Positions 63,101-64,000 of a stretch of DNA of 64,000 nucleotides are shown here, piece after piece. The stretch is from NCBI GenBank assembly GCA_029204225.1, contig CM055099.1, positions 48,134,909 through 48,198,908 of the forward strand, read 5' to 3'. This DNA comes from Diphasiastrum complanatum. Lineage: Eukaryota; Streptophyta; Lycopodiopsida; Lycopodiales; Lycopodiaceae. The translations under genes and the position numbers were made by a program. The first letter of the stretch is position 1; every line of letters begins with the position of its first letter. The notes below the pieces were generated by a model that made no database searches, had not been told where the DNA came from, and saw only the letters and a program-made list of their open reading frames with translations.

Positions 63101-64000
63101 AAAGAATTTTTTTCAAAAAAAAAGAAGAAATATAGGCCCCTGCCCTCACTGTCCCACATCCCCAAAGCGAAATAAAAACAATTTATGACCCCTACCCCAC
63201 CCCCGAAATTAATTATCAGAGGGTGTCTGGCACCCACCTGCTCCCTCCTGTTAAAAAATAGGAAAACGGTACCCAAAAAAATTTGCAACAAACCTAACCA
63301 CTGCCATGCCTCCCATGTCTGATATCTATAGAATCGGACATGAAAGGGCAACAATTTATCTTTTTTGAGTCTCCAGAACTCTGTCTCATGCCCTCGCTAT
63401 CTCTCTCTCCTTGACGAATCTATATTATACTATTATATAAATACAGGTAAACGATGCGCTCCCCGGATGAACTTCAACAACTTACTAATTACTTATGCTC
63501 CACAGTGTCATTCAACAGAGGGAAGTTCAAGACCTACACAAGTACTATGGCCTATGTGATGAGATAGGTTTAGGGTTTTGGGATGAACTCCAACAACAAC
63601 ACTGAAAGGAAACAGGAATTCTGTCACTGCTGCAGCAGAACAGAATGGGATGATCGGTTATAAAGATGAGATTTTTGGAGAGCATAAAGTCCTTGTGCTT
63701 TTGACGAATTCTGAATGCTCAGGAAATTGCATGTCGTGCAACGGCAGGAATCGTCCAAATTTACTTTCCTCAGACAACAGACTCTCTCTCTCTCTCTCTC
63801 TCTCTCAAGACCAGAAGATTTTTTGGGAGAAGTATCGTGTTCTTTGTGTGTGGGAAATGGCCTTCATCTAGAAAAATTTTAACCACGTTCTTCTCTACAG
63901 GTTTATGGACCGACACAGTAGTATGTCTGATGTCAGCATCTCAGGAAGGACCAAATGTGACTCCACTTCGAGAATTGCACAAGAACATGCAAACAAAAAA
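63101..64000. other. No gene recognised; short TC run
   Basis: Contains a (TC)n run at about 63783-63807. A pyrimidine-rich CTTCTCTACAG at 63890-63900 looks like a splice acceptor, but the following sequence to 64000 does not read as PP2C in any frame. Nothing further is supported. Confidence 0.4.

Noticed and set aside
62812-63354. 180-residue minus-strand frame
   Set aside because: It runs through A/T homopolymers, (AAT)n and CpG-rich repeats; the tyrosine and phenylalanine runs are composition artefacts.

Overview
This window is nuclear DNA of a land plant with a large, repeat-rich genome. The evidence is intron-bearing plant-type genes (beta-tubulin with introns after 394 and 664 coding bases, a CKS1 homologue, an FBL10-like F-box/LRR gene and a PP2C of the signal-peptide type) standing in a sea of Ty1/copia and Ty3/gypsy retrotransposons, MITE-like inverted repeats, a tRNA-derived SINE and very long GA/TC microsatellites. 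A fern, lycophyte or gymnosperm would fit; the sequence alone does not settle it. Nothing suggests bacterial, organellar or viral-genome DNA.

Layout. 1-9.2 kb: a nested stack of four copia elements, all on the minus strand. A (1-3274) sits in the reverse transcriptase of B (3275-7508), B sits in the leader of C (7509-7844), and C sits in the reverse transcriptase of D (7845-about 9200). 10.4-12.4 kb: the last three exons of an FBL10-like gene on the plus strand; its 5' exons are not visible, so the stack may lie in one of its introns. 12.4-17.4 kb: mostly featureless, with one eroded SINE. 17.4-21.1 kb: an LTR and a decayed gypsy pol. 22.9-23.3 kb: a 24-25 bp minisatellite. 24.0-25.0 kb: a broken unrecognised coding region. 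25.4-31.4 kb: copia element E (same LTR family as C) carrying an 84-bp leader repeat and a 2.0-kb deleted gypsy element F with a perfect 5-bp target duplication. 32.5-33.2 kb: a gypsy RT relic. 34.4-36.6 kb: a broken cluster of unrecognised reading frames, cut by an LTR at 36611-37517.

39.5-42.3 kb: two long GA microsatellites and a small duplication. 42.56-44.11 kb: complete beta-tubulin gene. 45.58-45.72 kb: a 140-bp MITE-like hairpin. 47.43-49.61 kb: complete CKS1 gene on the minus strand. 51-59 kb: tandem repeats, a TC microsatellite, a diverged direct duplication, and scraps of copia and gypsy gag, protease and RNase H. 60.3-61.1 kb: two tandem copies of a SINE just upstream of the first exon of a PP2C gene. 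61.4-63.1 kb: copia and gypsy scraps, a perfect palindrome, a GGTACC-rich MITE-like element inside TA repeats, and CpG-rich fold-back DNA, probably within the PP2C first intron.

The host genes are ordinary housekeeping or regulatory genes (microtubules, cell-cycle kinase docking, ubiquitin-ligase substrate recognition, protein dephosphorylation) and do not form a pathway. No operon, CRISPR array or defence system is present. All coordinates of LTR ends, exons and motifs were read by eye; percentages are avoided where no alignment was computed.
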